Notes: a model not told the origin generated them from the letters alone. A stretch of DNA of 64,000 bases from Chryseobacterium edaphi (GCF_025628985.1 NZ_JAOTEM010000001.1:558001-622000); one strand, 5' to 3'. Shown: positions 9,344-17,442, numbered from the stretch's first letter. Made by a program: numbers and translations.

Positions 9344-9355
9344 CAAAACGTTTTG
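9344..9355. promoter_or_regulatory. LacI-type operator palindrome upstream of the GH13 gene
   Basis: CAAAACGTTTTG is a perfect 12-bp palindrome with a central CG, 36 nt before the GH13 start. ATTATTA and TAATAAT lie further out as weaker inverted flanks. Its AAACGTTT core is shared with the site upstream of susC (173-180). This form is typical of LacI-family operators. A protein start at the TTG within it (9353) is therefore unlikely. Confidence 0.5.
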
Positions 9356-9391
9356 ATGTGTAATAATAATTGCACGCTAATTTTAAAAAAA

Positions 9392-11242
9392 ATGAAAAAA
9401 ATATACACGATTTTTGCTTTTTCGGCCGCTTCGATAGCGTTTGCTCAAATTCAGAAAGTAGAACCCGCCTTTTGGTGGAAAGGAATGAAAAATCCTGAAC
9501 TTCAGATTTTAGTTTATGGAAAAGATATTGCTAAAGGTGAAGTAGAACTTTCAGACGGAGTTCAGATTAAAGATATTCAGAAAGTCGAAAATCCGAATTA
9601 CGTTTTTGTGACAATTAACACAAACGAAATCAATGTTCCGAAGTTTAAAATCAATATTAAAAACGGTAAAAAAAATATTGGTTCTTACACTTACGAACTG
9701 AAACAAAGAGATCCGAATTCTGCAAACAGAGAATCTTTTACCTCAAAAGATGTAATGTATCTCATCATGCCTGATCGTTTTGCAAACGGCGACGAGAAAA
9801 ACGATTCAAAACCGGATTTAACTGAAAAAGCAAACAGAACACTTCCAAACGGACGTCACGGAGGAGATTTACGAGGAATTATCAATAATCTTGATTATAT
9901 TCAAAATCTCGGCGCAACTTCAGTTTGGTTAACACCTGTAAACGAAGACAACGAAAAAGTGTATTCCTATCACGGTTATGCTCAGACTGATTTATATAAA
10001 ATCGACGGTCGCTACGGAACCAATGAAGAATACAAAGAACTTTCTCAAAAATTAAATAAAAGAAATATGAAATTGGTGATGGATTACGTGACCAATCACT
10101 GGGGAATTTCTCATTGGCTCATCAAAGATTTACCAACAAAAGACTGGATCCATCTGTTTAGTGAGGAAAAAAATGGTTTTAAAAGATCCAACTATAAAAC
10201 AACCACTCAGTTTGACACCAATGCATCGGAAATTGACAAAAAAGTGGCTCTGGACGGATGGTTTGATACCACAATGCCCGACATCAATCAAAAAAATCCT
10301 TTGGTTTTAAAATATTTAACACAAAATGCAATTTGGTGGATTGAATATGCCGAATTAGGTGGTTTGCGTGTCGATACTTATCCCTACAATGATAAAGAAG
10401 CTATGGCAAAATGGGCAAAAGCGATCACCGACGAATATCCGAAATTCAATATTGTTGGAGAGACCTGGTTGAATACTGCAGGTCACATTTCAGCTTGGCA
10501 GAAAGATTCGAAAACTGGTGAAGCGGCAAATTACAATTCATATCTTCCCTCTGTAATGGATTTTATGCTGTACGATGAACTTCCGAAAGCCATCAAAGAA
10601 AAAGAAGGCTGGAATAATGGGATGAACAGGATCTACAACAGTTTTACCAACGATTTCCTTTATCCGGACATCAATAACGTCATGGTATTCTTTGAAAATC
10701 ACGATACCGAAAGATGGAATGAAATTTTTAATAATGATCCTAAAGCCTACAAATTAGGTTTAACATTAATTTCAACCGTGCGAGGAATTCCTCAAATTTA
10801 TTACGGTTCCGAAGTCGGAATGAGAGGTGATAAAAATAAGGGAGGCGATGCAGATATACGAAGAGATTTTCCAGGTGGCTGGAAATCTGATCAGCAAAAT
10901 GCTTTAAATCCTTTAACTCAAACACCAGAGCAGAAAGAATTTTATCAATTTACCCAGAAATTATTAAACTGGAGAAAAGGAAAAGACGTCATTCATACCG
11001 GGAAAACTAAAAATTTCGTTCCTCAGAATAATGTTTTTGTGTACTTTAGATACAACGAAAAAGAAAACGTAATGGTGATTCTGAACAACAGTGAAAAAGA
11101 GGAAACATTAGATTTAAAACATTTCGCAGAATCTTTGGCGGGTGTTTCAAAAGGAAAAGAAGCGATTTCTGATAAAGAAATTTCTTTAAAAAACAGCTTG
11201 ATGATACCTGCAAAAACTTCGATGATCATTGAATTAAAGTAA
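9392..11242 (+). CDS. GH13 cyclomaltodextrinase/neopullulanase, SusA-like
   Basis: This 616-residue exported alpha-amylase-family enzyme cleaves maltodextrins, cyclodextrins or pullulan. The ATG at 9392 gives a signal peptide (MKKIYTIFAFSAASIAFAQ); the frame upstream overlaps the operator palindrome. Order: an N-terminal cyclomaltodextrinase Ig-like domain (about 20-110, PAFWWKGMKNPELQ), a (beta/alpha)8 barrel and a C-terminal beta domain. The GH13 motifs are MDYVTNH (region I), GGLRVDTYPY (region II, nucleophile Asp), IVGETWL (region III, acid Glu) and FFENHDTER (region IV). Length and domain order match Bacteroides SusA. It probably shortens imported chains in the periplasm for the GH97 enzyme and MFS transporter. 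Confidence 0.92.
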   Translation: MKKIYTIFAFSAASIAFAQIQKVEPAFWWKGMKNPELQILVYGKDIAKGEVELSDGVQIKDIQKVENPNYVFVTINTNEINVPKFKINIKNGKKNIGSYTYELKQRDPNSANRESFTSKDVMYLIMPDRFANGDEKNDSKPDLTEKANRTLPNGRHGGDLRGIINNLDYIQNLGATSVWLTPVNEDNEKVYSYHGYAQTDLYKIDGRYGTNEEYKELSQKLNKRNMKLVMDYVTNHWGISHWLIKDLPTKDWIHLFSEEKNGFKRSNYKTTTQFDTNASEIDKKVALDGWFDTTMPDINQKNPLVLKYLTQNAIWWIEYAELGGLRVDTYPYNDKEAMAKWAKAITDEYPKFNIVGETWLNTAGHISAWQKDSKTGEAANYNSYLPSVMDFMLYDELPKAIKEKEGWNNGMNRIYNSFTNDFLYPDINNVMVFFENHDTERWNEIFNNDPKAYKLGLTLISTVRGIPQIYYGSEVGMRGDKNKGGDADIRRDFPGGWKSDQQNALNPLTQTPEQKEFYQFTQKLLNWRKGKDVIHTGKTKNFVPQNNVFVYFRYNEKENVMVILNNSEKEETLDLKHFAESLAGVSKGKEAISDKEISLKNSLMIPAKTSMIIELK

Positions 11243-11380
11243 ATAGAACAAGTTTCAAACTTCTCTTTTTGAACTTTGCTGAGTGAAACGCCTTTGCGAA
11301 CTTAAAAAAGTTTAGTAGTAGAAAGAAAAACTTTGCGCTCTTTGCGTTAAAAATAAAATTTTAAAAGATCAAATTTAAAT

Positions 11381-11899
11381 ATGAAAAAAACTACAATATT
11401 CTTCACTTTAATCTTATTAGTATTGAGCTTTACAACAATTTCAGCTCAGTCGAAATTTGAAAAGGAAAAAACAGAAATCGGGAAAATGCTCGATGCTTTC
11501 AATGTTGCCGCTGCAAAAGCAGATTACAAAACTTATTTTGATTTTTTCGCTGAAGAATCAACCTTCATTGGAACAGATGCTACTGAAGTCTGGAACAAAA
11601 AAGAATTCATGATCTGGGCAAAACCACATTTCGATAAAAAGAAAACCTGGAATTTCACATCATTAAAAAGAAACATTTACTTCAGCAAAGATGGAAAACT
11701 GGCTTGGTTTGATGAATTATTAGATACCCAAATGAAAATCTGCCGTGGTTCCGGAGTTTTAGAAAAAATCAACGGAGTTTGGAAAGTAAAACAATATGTA
11801 CTTTCTGTAACCGTTCCGAATGAAATTATAGATAAAGTAGTAGTGGAGAAAACTCCAATAGAAGATGCTCTCATTGAAAAATTAAAAATAAAAAAATAA
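11381..11899 (+). CDS. Secreted NTF2-like / SnoaL-type protein
   Basis: This 172-residue protein has a signal peptide (about 1-22, ending ISAQ). Its core fits the cone-shaped NTF2-like fold (DUF4440/SnoaL): an initial helix EIGKMLDAFNVAAAKADYKTY, then FFAEESTFIGTDATEVWNKKEF, a strand with DGKLAWFDELLDT, and GSGVLEKINGVWKVKQYVLS. Related proteins are often annotated as SnoaL-like or ketosteroid-isomerase-like, without known activity. It lies between the GH13 gene and the MFS transporter and ends 9 nt before the latter, so it is probably co-transcribed with it. No role in sugar use can be read from the sequence. Confidence 0.75.
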   Translation: MKKTTIFFTLILLVLSFTTISAQSKFEKEKTEIGKMLDAFNVAAAKADYKTYFDFFAEESTFIGTDATEVWNKKEFMIWAKPHFDKKKTWNFTSLKRNIYFSKDGKLAWFDELLDTQMKICRGSGVLEKINGVWKVKQYVLSVTVPNEIIDKVVVEKTPIEDALIEKLKIKK

Positions 11900-11908
11900 A
11901 AAAACACA

Positions 11909-13291
11909 ATGTCTAAAAAAGTAAAACCAAATCTTTCTATGGCTCAGATCATCAATATGAGCATGGGTTTTTTAGGAATTCAAATGGCTTTTGGGCTTCA
12001 AAACGGAAATGCAAGTAGAATTCTGGGAAATTTTGGTGCAGATGTACATGAGCTTTCGTGGTTTTGGCTGGTTGCACCCATTACTGGTTTGATTGTTCAA
12101 CCAATTATTGGTCATATGGGCGACAATACTTGGAGTCCACTTGGAAGAAGAAAACCTTATTTTTTAATCGGTGCGATTCTTTGTGCAATCGGTTTGGTTT
12201 TGCTTCCCAATGCTGCTTCAGCAACGCAAATGATGGCTGCAAATGTTTTACTTTTAGCCGTTATTTTTCTGGCAATGATGGATGCTTCAATCAATATAGC
12301 AATGGAACCTTTCCGCGCTTTGGTTGGAGATATGCTTCCAAAACATCAGGGAACTTTAGGATTTTCAGTACAGACAATTTTGATTGGAATCGGTGCGGTA
12401 ATCGGATCTTATTTACCGGACTGGCTGACCAAATTAGGTGTTTCAAATGTGGCTAAAGAAGGCTTTGTTGCCGATAATGTTATTTATGCATTTTACTGCG
12501 GTGCGGGAATTCTTTTACTGACCATCATTTACACGATAGTTACAACAAAAGAATATTCACCAAAAGAATTTGCTGAATTTGAAGGCGGAAAAGAAGTGGT
12601 AGAACAGCCGTCAAAACTATCAGATATTTTCAGTGACTTTGCGAAAATTCCAACCTTAATGAAAAAGTTGGGAATTGTTCAGTTTTTCTCTTGGTTTGCA
12701 CTGTTTACCATGTGGGTTTTCACCACAAGTGCTTTAGCCACGCATCATTTCGGATTGTCTCCCGAAGACACGCATTCTGTTGAATTCAACAAAGCCGGTG
12801 ATCTTACAGGTAAATTATTTGGTATGTACAATCTCTGGGCAATTCCGTTTGCATTTCTTTTAACGCCGATTGCAAAATGGATAGGTAAAAAGCAAACTCA
12901 TGCATTAGCGTTGCTTTGTGGAGGTTTGGGATTAATTTCAATGTATTTTATTAAAGATACTTCACTTCTGTGGATTTCGATGATCGGGCTTGGCTTCGCA
13001 TGGGCAAGTATTTTGGCAATGCCTTATGCGATGCTGATTGATGCAATTCCACAAAGAAAAATGGGTGTTTTTATGGGGATTTTTAATTTTTTCATCGTGA
13101 TACCTCAAATCATCAACGGTGTCTTTGGTGGCCCGATTGTAAAAGGTGCCTTTGGAAATTATGCGATGGGCTATGTTGTCGTTGGCGGAATCTGTATGCT
13201 TCTCGGCGCAGTCTTAACAATGATTTTCATCAAATCGGATGACGCAAATCCTCAGGAAATCGAAGAGGAAATTCAGCAGGTACATTTTTGA
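11909..13291 (+). CDS. SLC45/GPH-type MFS sugar (maltose) transporter
   Basis: This 460-residue inner-membrane protein has about 12 transmembrane segments. The TM2-TM3 loop motif GHMGDNTWSPLGRRKPYFLIG marks the SLC45-like branch of the major facilitator superfamily, used for maltose or sucrose in many bacteria. Other landmarks are the DASINIAMEPFRALVGDM segment (about 130) and MPYAMLIDAIPQRKMGVFMGIFNF (about 370). In flavobacterial maltodextrin loci such a transporter brings periplasmic maltose or short glucans into the cytoplasm. No maltose phosphorylase or beta-phosphoglucomutase is nearby, so the cytoplasmic step must be encoded elsewhere. A terminator follows at 13457-13479. Confidence 0.85.
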   Translation: MSKKVKPNLSMAQIINMSMGFLGIQMAFGLQNGNASRILGNFGADVHELSWFWLVAPITGLIVQPIIGHMGDNTWSPLGRRKPYFLIGAILCAIGLVLLPNAASATQMMAANVLLLAVIFLAMMDASINIAMEPFRALVGDMLPKHQGTLGFSVQTILIGIGAVIGSYLPDWLTKLGVSNVAKEGFVADNVIYAFYCGAGILLLTIIYTIVTTKEYSPKEFAEFEGGKEVVEQPSKLSDIFSDFAKIPTLMKKLGIVQFFSWFALFTMWVFTTSALATHHFGLSPEDTHSVEFNKAGDLTGKLFGMYNLWAIPFAFLLTPIAKWIGKKQTHALALLCGGLGLISMYFIKDTSLLWISMIGLGFAWASILAMPYAMLIDAIPQRKMGVFMGIFNFFIVIPQIINGVFGGPIVKGAFGNYAMGYVVVGGICMLLGAVLTMIFIKSDDANPQEIEEEIQQVHF

Positions 13292-13402
13292 ATTTGAGAT
13301 TTGGAATTTGAGATTTGAAATTCGTAATTCAGGAACAGGATTTAATATTTAAATTCAATATTCAAGATTGAAAATTTTATATTTAGTATTCAAGATTGAA
13401 AA
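13291..13402. repeat. Short direct repeats in the MFS-pirin gap
   Basis: The 403-nt gap from 13292 to 13694 begins with a 14-nt tandem repeat, AATTTGAGATTTGG then AATTTGAGATTTGA (13291-13318), starting at the MFS stop codon. TATTCAAGATTGAAAA then occurs twice (13359-13374 and 13387-13402). These look like slipped-strand simple repeats. The rest of the gap holds the terminator at 13457-13479 and AT-rich sequence before the pirin gene. Confidence 0.6.
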
Positions 13403-13456
13403 ATTTGGATTAAGTATTTGATTTAAATGAAAACTTTAGATAAAAATATCAATAAG

Positions 13457-13479
13457 AGCGGACTTTAGTCCGCTTTTTT
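13457..13479 (+). terminator. Terminator after the maltodextrin locus
   Basis: AGCGGACT-TT-AGTCCGCT is a perfect 8-bp stem followed by a T tract to 13479. It closes the MFS transcription unit. Confidence 0.8.
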
Positions 13480-13694
13480 ATTTCAAATCTGACATTGGCT
13501 TTATCCAAAACCTATAATTCACAAAATAATTCCGTCTCTGAAAATTCACTTCGAAGAAAACTGACCATTCACAATTCACATAAAATCACTTCTTACCTTA
13601 CATCAACATTCCTAGATAAATTTTTAACGAATTTTGCTTTAATAAATTTAAACATCATCATTACTTATTAATCTTTACTAATTACTTATAAATT

Positions 13695-14423
13695 ATGAAA
13701 ACAGTATATCACAAAGCAGATTCAAGAGGTCACGCAGATCACGGTTGGTTAAATTCTTACCACACCTTCAGTTTTGCAGGCTATCAGAATAGAGAAAGAT
13801 CAAACTTCGGAGTGTTGAGAGTTTTAAATGACGACACCGTTTCTCAGGGAATGGGTTTCGGAACGCACCCTCACAAAAACATGGAGATCATCTCAATTCC
13901 GTTGGAAGGAAACCTGGAGCATAAAGATTCCATGGGAACAACTGCGGTAATCAGAAAAGGAGAAATTCAGGTGATGAGCGCAGGAACAGGTGTAATGCAC
14001 AGCGAATATAATCAGAATAAAGATGAAGCCGTGAAATTCTTACAGATTTGGGTTTTTCCAAGAGAAGAAAATGTAGAACCGAGATACGATCAGAAAAGCA
14101 TTAAAGACGGAGAGAAAATCAATTGTTTCCAGCAGATTTTATCTCCGAACAAAAATGATGACGGCGTTTGGATTCATCAGGATGCGTGGTTTAATTTAGC
14201 CAATTTCACCAAAGGGAACGGTAAAAACTACACCATCAACAAAAAAGGAAACGGCGTTTATGCATTTATTTTAAAAGGCAGCGCAAAAGTAGGCGACAGA
14301 ATCTTAAACGAAAAAGACGGCTTGGGAATCTGGGACACTCAAAGTTTCAACATCGAAGCGGTAGAAGACACCGAAATTCTTCTGATGGAAGTTCCAATGG
14401 ATTTACCGGCATATTTAAAATAA
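13695..14423 (+). CDS. Pirin-family bicupin protein
   Basis: This 242-residue cytoplasmic cupin resembles E. coli YhhW, which has quercetin 2,3-dioxygenase activity in vitro. The N-terminal cupin carries the metal ligands: the two His of GTHPHKNMEI (about 57 and 59) and the His and Glu of GTGVMHSEYN (about 101-103). Other family marks are the opening DSRGHADHGWLNSYHTFSFAGY and QIWVFP. The C-terminal cupin (about 150-242) has lost such ligands, as is normal. The next gene is an NADPH-dependent FMN reductase, a frequent neighbour of pirins, which suggests a redox or stress role. The natural substrate is unknown. Confidence 0.9.
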   Translation: MKTVYHKADSRGHADHGWLNSYHTFSFAGYQNRERSNFGVLRVLNDDTVSQGMGFGTHPHKNMEIISIPLEGNLEHKDSMGTTAVIRKGEIQVMSAGTGVMHSEYNQNKDEAVKFLQIWVFPREENVEPRYDQKSIKDGEKINCFQQILSPNKNDDGVWIHQDAWFNLANFTKGNGKNYTINKKGNGVYAFILKGSAKVGDRILNEKDGLGIWDTQSFNIEAVEDTEILLMEVPMDLPAYLK

Positions 14424-14574
14424 ACACTAATTTTGCACCATAAAATTTACCTGACTAAAGAGATTTTGGCGAATAAATCTTTTTTATATAATTTTCAACC
14501 AAGCAAACCAAAACGAGATTGATTGTGAACAACTTTGGTGATTGATACCATAAAACAGACAATCAGTAATAACA

Positions 14575-14659
14575 AACCACGGAGTGGTTCAATATCAATA
14601 GCCGTGGGTGAAACCCATGGGTACATAACAACCAATGAAAATGAACCACGAAGTGGTTC
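14575..14659. repeat. Cluster of three palindromic (REP-like) hairpins
   Basis: Three hairpins, each with a 3-nt loop, lie in the 280-nt gap between the pirin and FMN reductase genes. They are AACCAC-GGA-GTGGTT (14575-14589), CCGTGGGT-GAA-ACCCATGG (14602-14620) and GAACCAC-GAA-GTGGTTC (14643-14659). The first and third are near-identical copies. The arrangement resembles REP/BIME-type repeats spread by REP-associated tyrosine transposases. The open frame across this stretch reads through the hairpins and is not coding. Confidence 0.65.
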
Positions 14660-14703
14660 AACAAATATCCGCAAAACCCTCAATAAAAAAATAATTTAAA
14701 TAA

Positions 14704-15255
14704 ATGAAAATCCTAGCCATCGCAGGAAGCAATTCCGACACATCAATCAACAGACTACTCGTAACCTACGCTACCACTTTATTCGAAAACGCAGAAATAG
14801 AAATCGTAGACATGAACGATTTTGAAATGCCCATCTACAAACACCAGAGAGAAGTAGAAAGCGGAGTTCCACAGCAGGCGCTTGATCTTGCTTCAAAAAT
14901 TGACAGCGCAGATCTGCTTTTGGTTTCTCTATCAGAGCATAACGGAACCTATTCAACGGCTTTCAAAAACGTGTTCGACTGGACGTCAAGAATAAAACAG
15001 AGAGCAGTATGGAACGAAAAACCAATGTTGCTGATGGCGACAGCTCCGGGTGGAAGAGGCGGTTTGGGAGTTTTGGAGGCTGCTGAAAAGCGTTTTCCTT
15101 TACACGGCGGAAATATCGTAGATACTTTTACGCTGCCTTTCTTTAATGATAATTTCGATAAAGAAGCTCAGAAAATTTCTAATGAAGAAAAAGACAGTGA
15201 GTTACGCGAGAAAGTAAGCAAGATTTCTGCAGTTGAAACAATCTTAGAAAAATAG
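14704..15255 (+). CDS. NAD(P)H-dependent FMN reductase family flavoprotein
   Basis: This 183-residue flavodoxin-like protein fits the NADPH-dependent FMN reductase / azoreductase family. It opens with MKILAIAGSNSDTSIN, whose GS-x-S loop binds FMN phosphate. It continues with the family segments DMNDFEMPIYK, SADLLLVSLSEHNGTYSTAFKNVFDW (about 68-95) and KPMLLMATAPGGRGG (about 104-118). Members reduce quinones, azo dyes or metal ions using NAD(P)H. It follows the pirin gene on the same strand. The start is the only sensible ATG. Confidence 0.88.
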   Translation: MKILAIAGSNSDTSINRLLVTYATTLFENAEIEIVDMNDFEMPIYKHQREVESGVPQQALDLASKIDSADLLLVSLSEHNGTYSTAFKNVFDWTSRIKQRAVWNEKPMLLMATAPGGRGGLGVLEAAEKRFPLHGGNIVDTFTLPFFNDNFDKEAQKISNEEKDSELREKVSKISAVETILEK

Positions 15256-15257
15256 CA

Positions 15258-15288
15258 TTTGAATATTAACTTAAAATTAATATCTTTG
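15258..15288 (+). promoter_or_regulatory. Full Bacteroidota sigma-A promoter (TTTG-N19-TATCTTTG)
   Basis: TTTG at 15258-15261 is followed after exactly 19 nt by TATCTTTG at 15281-15288, matching the -33/-7 consensus of this phylum. The predicted start near 15293 begins a short unit with a 24-codon ORF and a terminator, ahead of purM. Confidence 0.75.
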
Positions 15289-15303
15289 CAAAAAGAAAAA
15301 GTA

Positions 15304-15378
15304 ATGAAAATTCAGACCACTTTCAAAGAATGTTTCTCCAAAAAAGGGAATGTTGTGGACTCTGAAATTCTGAGATAA
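15304..15378 (+). CDS. 24-codon mini-ORF between promoter and terminator upstream of purM
   Basis: ATG at 15304 opens a 24-residue frame (MKIQTTFKECFSKKGNVVDS followed by EILR) ending in TAA at 15376-15378. It sits between a perfect promoter (15258-15288) and a strong terminator (15386-15417), so a roughly 125-nt transcript is expected. This could be a leader peptide controlling purM, a small secreted or regulatory peptide, or a small RNA whose ORF is incidental. I recognise no family, and the peptide has no run of one amino acid typical of classic attenuators. Confidence 0.4.
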   Translation: MKIQTTFKECFSKKGNVVDSEILR

Positions 15379-15385
15379 TATAACG

Positions 15386-15417
15386 GCCGATAATCTACCA
15401 AGATTGTCGGCTTTTTT
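15386..15417 (+). terminator. Terminator of the short purM-upstream transcript
   Basis: GCCGATAATCT and AGATTGTCGGC pair over 11 bp (one G-U) around ACCA and are followed by six T. It begins 8 nt after the mini-ORF stop codon and 105 nt before the purM ATG. Confidence 0.8.
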
Positions 15418-15521
15418 GTTTTCGAAATTTGAATTAATATAATAAAAATTAATACGTCCCACTTTAGCATAAACGATTCATTTGTTAGATTGTTAAATTG
15501 ATACACTGTTACATTAAAAAT

Positions 15522-16514
15522 ATGAGCAACACTTACAAATCTGCAGGAGTAGACAAAGAAGAAGGTTACAAAACCGTTGATAAGATCAAAAAGGCGGTGG
15601 GCGAAACTCACAATTCCAATGTATTGAACCATTTGGGAAGCTTCGGTGCTTTCTACGAAATCGGTGGTTACAAAAACCCTGTTTTGGTTTCAGGAACTGA
15701 TGGAGTAGGAACTAAACTTAAAGTTGCTTTAGACTCAAAAAGATACGATTCTATCGGCGTAGACTGTTTCGCAATGTGTGCTAATGATATCCTGTGTCAC
15801 GGTGCAAAACCACTATTTTTCCTTGATTATTTAGCTTGCGGAAAACTGGATTCAGAAATTGCTGCGGAGATCGTCTTAGGAATGGTGAAAGCCTGTAAAG
15901 ACAACAACTGTGCACTGATTGGTGGTGAAACTGCCGAAATGCCGGGAATGTATCAGCCGGGAGATTACGATGTTGCAGGTTTCTGCGTAGGAATCGTAGA
16001 GAAAGACCAGATCATTGACGGTTCAAAAATCAAAACGGGAGATAAAATTATCGCTTTACCAAGTTCAGGTTTCCATTCAAACGGATTCTCTCTGGTAAGA
16101 AAAATATTCCCGAATTTCGAAGAAGAATTTGAAGGAAAACCTTTGTACGAAACACTTTTGGTTCCTACAAGATTATATTATAAAGACATTCACAAGGTGA
16201 TTGAAGAGGTTGAAGTTTCAGGAATTGCCCACATCACAGGAGGCGGTTTATACGAAAACATACCAAGAATCATCGGTGACGGATTATGCGCTACAATCGA
16301 TGCTTCAAAAATTCAGATTCCAACGGTAATGTTAGAACTTGAAAAAAGAGGAAACATCGCCCGCGAAGAAATGTTCGGAACCTTCAACATGGGTGTCGGA
16401 ATGATCGTTGTCGTAGATCCTGATCACGCTGAAAAAGTGCTTCACCTTTTAGATGACGCTTACGAAATCGGAGAAATCACGGAAGGTGCTGAAAAAATTG
16501 ATTTGAAATTCTAA
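15522..16514 (+). CDS. purM: Phosphoribosylformylglycinamidine cyclo-ligase (AIR synthetase)
   Basis: This 330-residue enzyme makes aminoimidazole ribonucleotide from FGAM with ATP, step five of purine synthesis, in the cytoplasm. PurM motifs are SGTDGVGTKLKVA (about 55-67, ATP/phosphate binding), DCFAMCANDILCHGAKPLFFLDY (about 80-102) and GGETAEMPGMY (about 138-148). I chose ATG 15522 (MSNTYKSAGVDKEEGY) because it matches the usual PurM start. An upstream ATG at 15498 adds eight residues without support. purN follows after 77 nt, and purH, purD and guaA lie further on in the same direction. Confidence 0.96.
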   Translation: MSNTYKSAGVDKEEGYKTVDKIKKAVGETHNSNVLNHLGSFGAFYEIGGYKNPVLVSGTDGVGTKLKVALDSKRYDSIGVDCFAMCANDILCHGAKPLFFLDYLACGKLDSEIAAEIVLGMVKACKDNNCALIGGETAEMPGMYQPGDYDVAGFCVGIVEKDQIIDGSKIKTGDKIIALPSSGFHSNGFSLVRKIFPNFEEEFEGKPLYETLLVPTRLYYKDIHKVIEEVEVSGIAHITGGGLYENIPRIIGDGLCATIDASKIQIPTVMLELEKRGNIAREEMFGTFNMGVGMIVVVDPDHAEKVLHLLDDAYEIGEITEGAEKIDLKF

Positions 16515-16543
16515 AAAGACATCAGATTTTATATATCAGACGA

Positions 16544-16582
16544 CAGACTTTTAGTCTGAAATCTAGTATCTGAAATCTATTA
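16544..16582. repeat. Hairpin and 14-nt tandem repeat in the purM-purN gap
   Basis: CAGACT-TTT-AGTCTG (16544-16558) forms a hairpin. It overlaps two tandem 14-nt units, TCTGAAATCTAGTA and TCTGAAATCTATTA (16555-16582). It lies 10 nt before the purN ATG. It resembles the simple repeats elsewhere in this window rather than a true terminator, as it lacks a T tract. Confidence 0.5.
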
Positions 16583-16591
16583 TCTAAATTA

Positions 16592-17155
16592 ATGAAAAAC
16601 TTAGTTATCCTCGTTTCAGGTTCCGGAACCAATCTTCAGAGAATTATCGATACCATCGGCAGCGGAGAAATCCAGAATGCAGAAGTATCTTTAGTTGTTG
16701 CCGACAGAGAATGTTACGGACTCGAAAGAGCAAAAAACCACAACATAGAAACCGCACTGATCCCGAGAGGAAAAAATTTCAGCAGCGAATTGGGTAAAAT
16801 CATCCCGGAAAATACAGATTTAATCGTATTGGCAGGATTTTTATCCATCCTCAAACCTGAGTTCGTGGAAAACTGGGCAGGAAAAATCATCAACATTCAC
16901 CCGGCATTACTTCCAAAATATGGTGGAAAAGGAATGTGGGGGCACCATGTTCACAATGCGGTGATTGAAGCTAAAGAAAAAGAAAGCGGAGCAACCGTTC
17001 ATTTCGTAACCGTAGGAATTGACGAAGGAGAAGCAATCCTCCAAAAATCATTCGAAGTCACAGAAAACGACACTCCCGAAACGTTAGCAGAAAAAGTTCA
17101 TAAAATTGAATATGAAATTTTTCCAACAGCAATTAATAAAGTATTAGGCAACTAA
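16592..17155 (+). CDS. purN: Phosphoribosylglycinamide formyltransferase (GART)
   Basis: This 187-residue enzyme transfers a formyl group from 10-formyl-THF to GAR, step three of purine synthesis. It opens with the ribosyl-phosphate loop MKNLVILVSGSGTNLQ. The catalytic triad is visible as Asn101 and His103 in NIHPALLPKYGG and Asp144 in VGIDEGE. The length matches the family. It lies between purM and purH in a co-directional purine run, separated from purH by a repeat-rich 526-nt gap. Confidence 0.96.
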   Translation: MKNLVILVSGSGTNLQRIIDTIGSGEIQNAEVSLVVADRECYGLERAKNHNIETALIPRGKNFSSELGKIIPENTDLIVLAGFLSILKPEFVENWAGKIINIHPALLPKYGGKGMWGHHVHNAVIEAKEKESGATVHFVTVGIDEGEAILQKSFEVTENDTPETLAEKVHKIEYEIFPTAINKVLGN

Positions 17156-17284
17156 CAGCCACCGAGTTTGTCATTCCGTAGGAATCCAAACATAATAGAG
17201 ATGCTTTCAGCATGACAAACAGAATTTAAATATTTAGTATTAGAGATGTCTTGCTGAGTTTGTCGAAGCATTTCACAATAAGAT

Positions 17285-17408
17285 AAAAAGACGCACTTGG
17301 ACCGAAAAAATATTAAAATTTAGAAAATCTAAGTAAAATTTCAAAAAGTCCCAACGGGACGGCTTAATAGAGGATAGGATGCAATCCTATTTTACGGAGT
17401 GAAAATGA
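17285..17408. repeat. Multi-hairpin intergenic element, unit 1
   Basis: The unit starts AAAAAGACGCACTTGG and continues with AAATCTAAGTAAAA. It then has the hairpins GTCCC-AAC-GGGAC (17348-17360) and ATAGGAT-GCA-ATCCTAT (17374-17390), ending ACGGAGTGAAAATGAGG. A second diverged unit starts near 17443 with the same order of parts. All loops are three bases, as in REP-like elements. Confidence 0.65.
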
Positions 17409-17442
17409 GGTAAGCAGGCAGATACATTGTTATATTAAATAA

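Noticed and set aside
12058..12456. 132-residue plus-strand frame inside the MFS gene
   Set aside because: It is a Cys/Phe/Ser-rich shadow of the transporter in another frame, with no family features.
13428..13469. 13-codon ORF running into the terminator after the MFS gene
   Set aside because: It ends inside the terminator stem, has no promoter box and is too short to support.
14495..14683. 62-residue minus-strand frame in the pirin-reductase gap
   Set aside because: It reads straight through three palindromic hairpins, so it is repeat DNA, not a gene.
15418..15521. Possible purine riboswitch before purM
   Set aside because: No three-way-junction core or conserved loop bases were seen; only the upstream mini-ORF unit is supported.
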